This document shows positions 63,792 to 64,000 of a stretch of DNA of 64,000 nucleotides, in pieces. A program made the position numbers and the translations under genes. The stretch spans positions 1,054,001-1,118,000 of the forward strand of contig CAVTIA010000003.1 of the NCBI GenBank assembly GCA_963734635.1. The letters run 5' to 3'. Below the pieces are notes generated by a model. It was not told the DNA's origin. It searched no databases and was given only the letters and a program-made list of their open reading frames with translations. Position 1 is the stretch's first letter. Each line of letters opens with the position of its first letter. Origin of the DNA: DATCJA01 sp963734635. Its GTDB lineage: Bacteria; Acidobacteriota; Vicinamibacteria; Vicinamibacterales; UBA2999.

Positions 63792-64000
63792 ATGAGTTTC
63801 TGTGACCACTGTCAGGGGCAACGGTTCGACCGCGCACAGGTGCTGCGCGCGCTGCGTGCCGCGCGACAGCGGCTGCGCGAGTCGCGCACACAATGCGACG
63901 CAGATCAGACGCTCGCGCTGGCCATCGAGACCGTGCGTGCGCTCGACATCCCGCATCTCGATCCCATAGAGGACGTCGTCAATGGCGAGGTCGTCCACTG
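63792..64000 (+). CDS. 5' part of a gene running off the window, N-terminal CxxC
   Basis: ATG 63792 has AGAGGA upstream and the frame stays open to the window edge. The product starts MSFCDHCQGQRFDRAQVLRA and continues with a helical region (ALRAARQRLRESRTQCDADQ) and TLALAIETVRALDIP. The CxxC may be half of a zinc site. No family is recognised from 69 residues. It is divergent from the ligase gene. Confidence 0.55.
   Translation, partial: MSFCDHCQGQRFDRAQVLRALRAARQRLRESRTQCDADQTLALAIETVRALDIPHLDPIEDVVNGEVVH

Noticed and set aside
63741..63998. 85-codon minus-strand frame at the right edge
   Set aside because: The plus-strand frame from ATG 63792 has a ribosome site and protein-like sequence, and the minus-strand one overlaps it fully.

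Overview
The window is a high-GC stretch of chromosome from a soil- or sediment-type bacterium. The gene content points to Acidobacteriota, probably class Vicinamibacteria; this is an inference from family content, since no 16S gene or other placing marker lies in the window. Supporting families are a BlaI/M56 pair, DUF6152 and DUF6644 proteins, NHL-propeller lipoproteins, a kinase with a PD40/TolB-like propeller, an octahaem cytochrome c, an unusual omega-subunit-like protein, and many secreted proteins of unknown function. Many genes overlap by four bases (ATGA), so operons are compact.

Layout. 1-4858: a polysaccharide or glycolipid assembly operon (two GT-C-like membrane proteins, a GT2 transferase, two methyltransferases). 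4902-9053: a perfect palindrome followed by a four-gene operon of BlaI repressor, M56 peptidase, B12-binding radical SAM enzyme and a periplasmic LolA-like protein. 9196-10491: a hairpin that can hide a ribosome binding site, a 49-codon ORF, an omega-like protein, a zinc ribbon and a fibronectin III protein. 10539-12772: small secreted proteins. 12727-19145 (minus): a CzcCBA-type metal efflux operon headed by a His-rich exported protein. 19209-23968: two DUF6644 membrane proteins, an unknown exported protein, an octahaem cytochrome c and YceI. 24018-26857: a protease-like protein lacking catalytic residues and an NHL-repeat lipoprotein.

27.0-43.4 kb is a decayed accessory region. It holds a gutted FkbM methyltransferase, a frameshifted acyl-adenylate ligase relative, a DUF6152 pair, a cold-shock protein, creatininase, a heavily frameshifted Ser/Thr kinase, and a retron-type reverse transcriptase fused to a TOPRIM domain followed by a TIR protein. 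It ends with a serine-recombinase remnant, a tRNA-Glu gene and a damaged VapBC pair. Partial copies of the tRNA-Glu 3' end and a structured repeat occur at both ends of the 33.4-42.6 kb part, as expected of an element integrated at the tRNA.

43.5-64 kb returns to ordinary chromosome: DUF6644/DUF6152, two c-haem propeller paralogues, an EamA transporter, a rhomboid protease, gamma-glutamyltransferase, an HD-domain protein, an NHL protein, two metallo-hydrolases (one a subclass B3 beta-lactamase relative), an MFS transporter, an M20 peptidase and a PaaK-like ligase.

Several genes carry single-base frameshifts while their motifs stay intact. They are densest in the kinase and the retron, so sequence error is a serious alternative to true pseudogenes. 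The strongest candidate for a little-described system is the retron-like RT-TOPRIM plus TIR pair at 39.0-41.6 kb.
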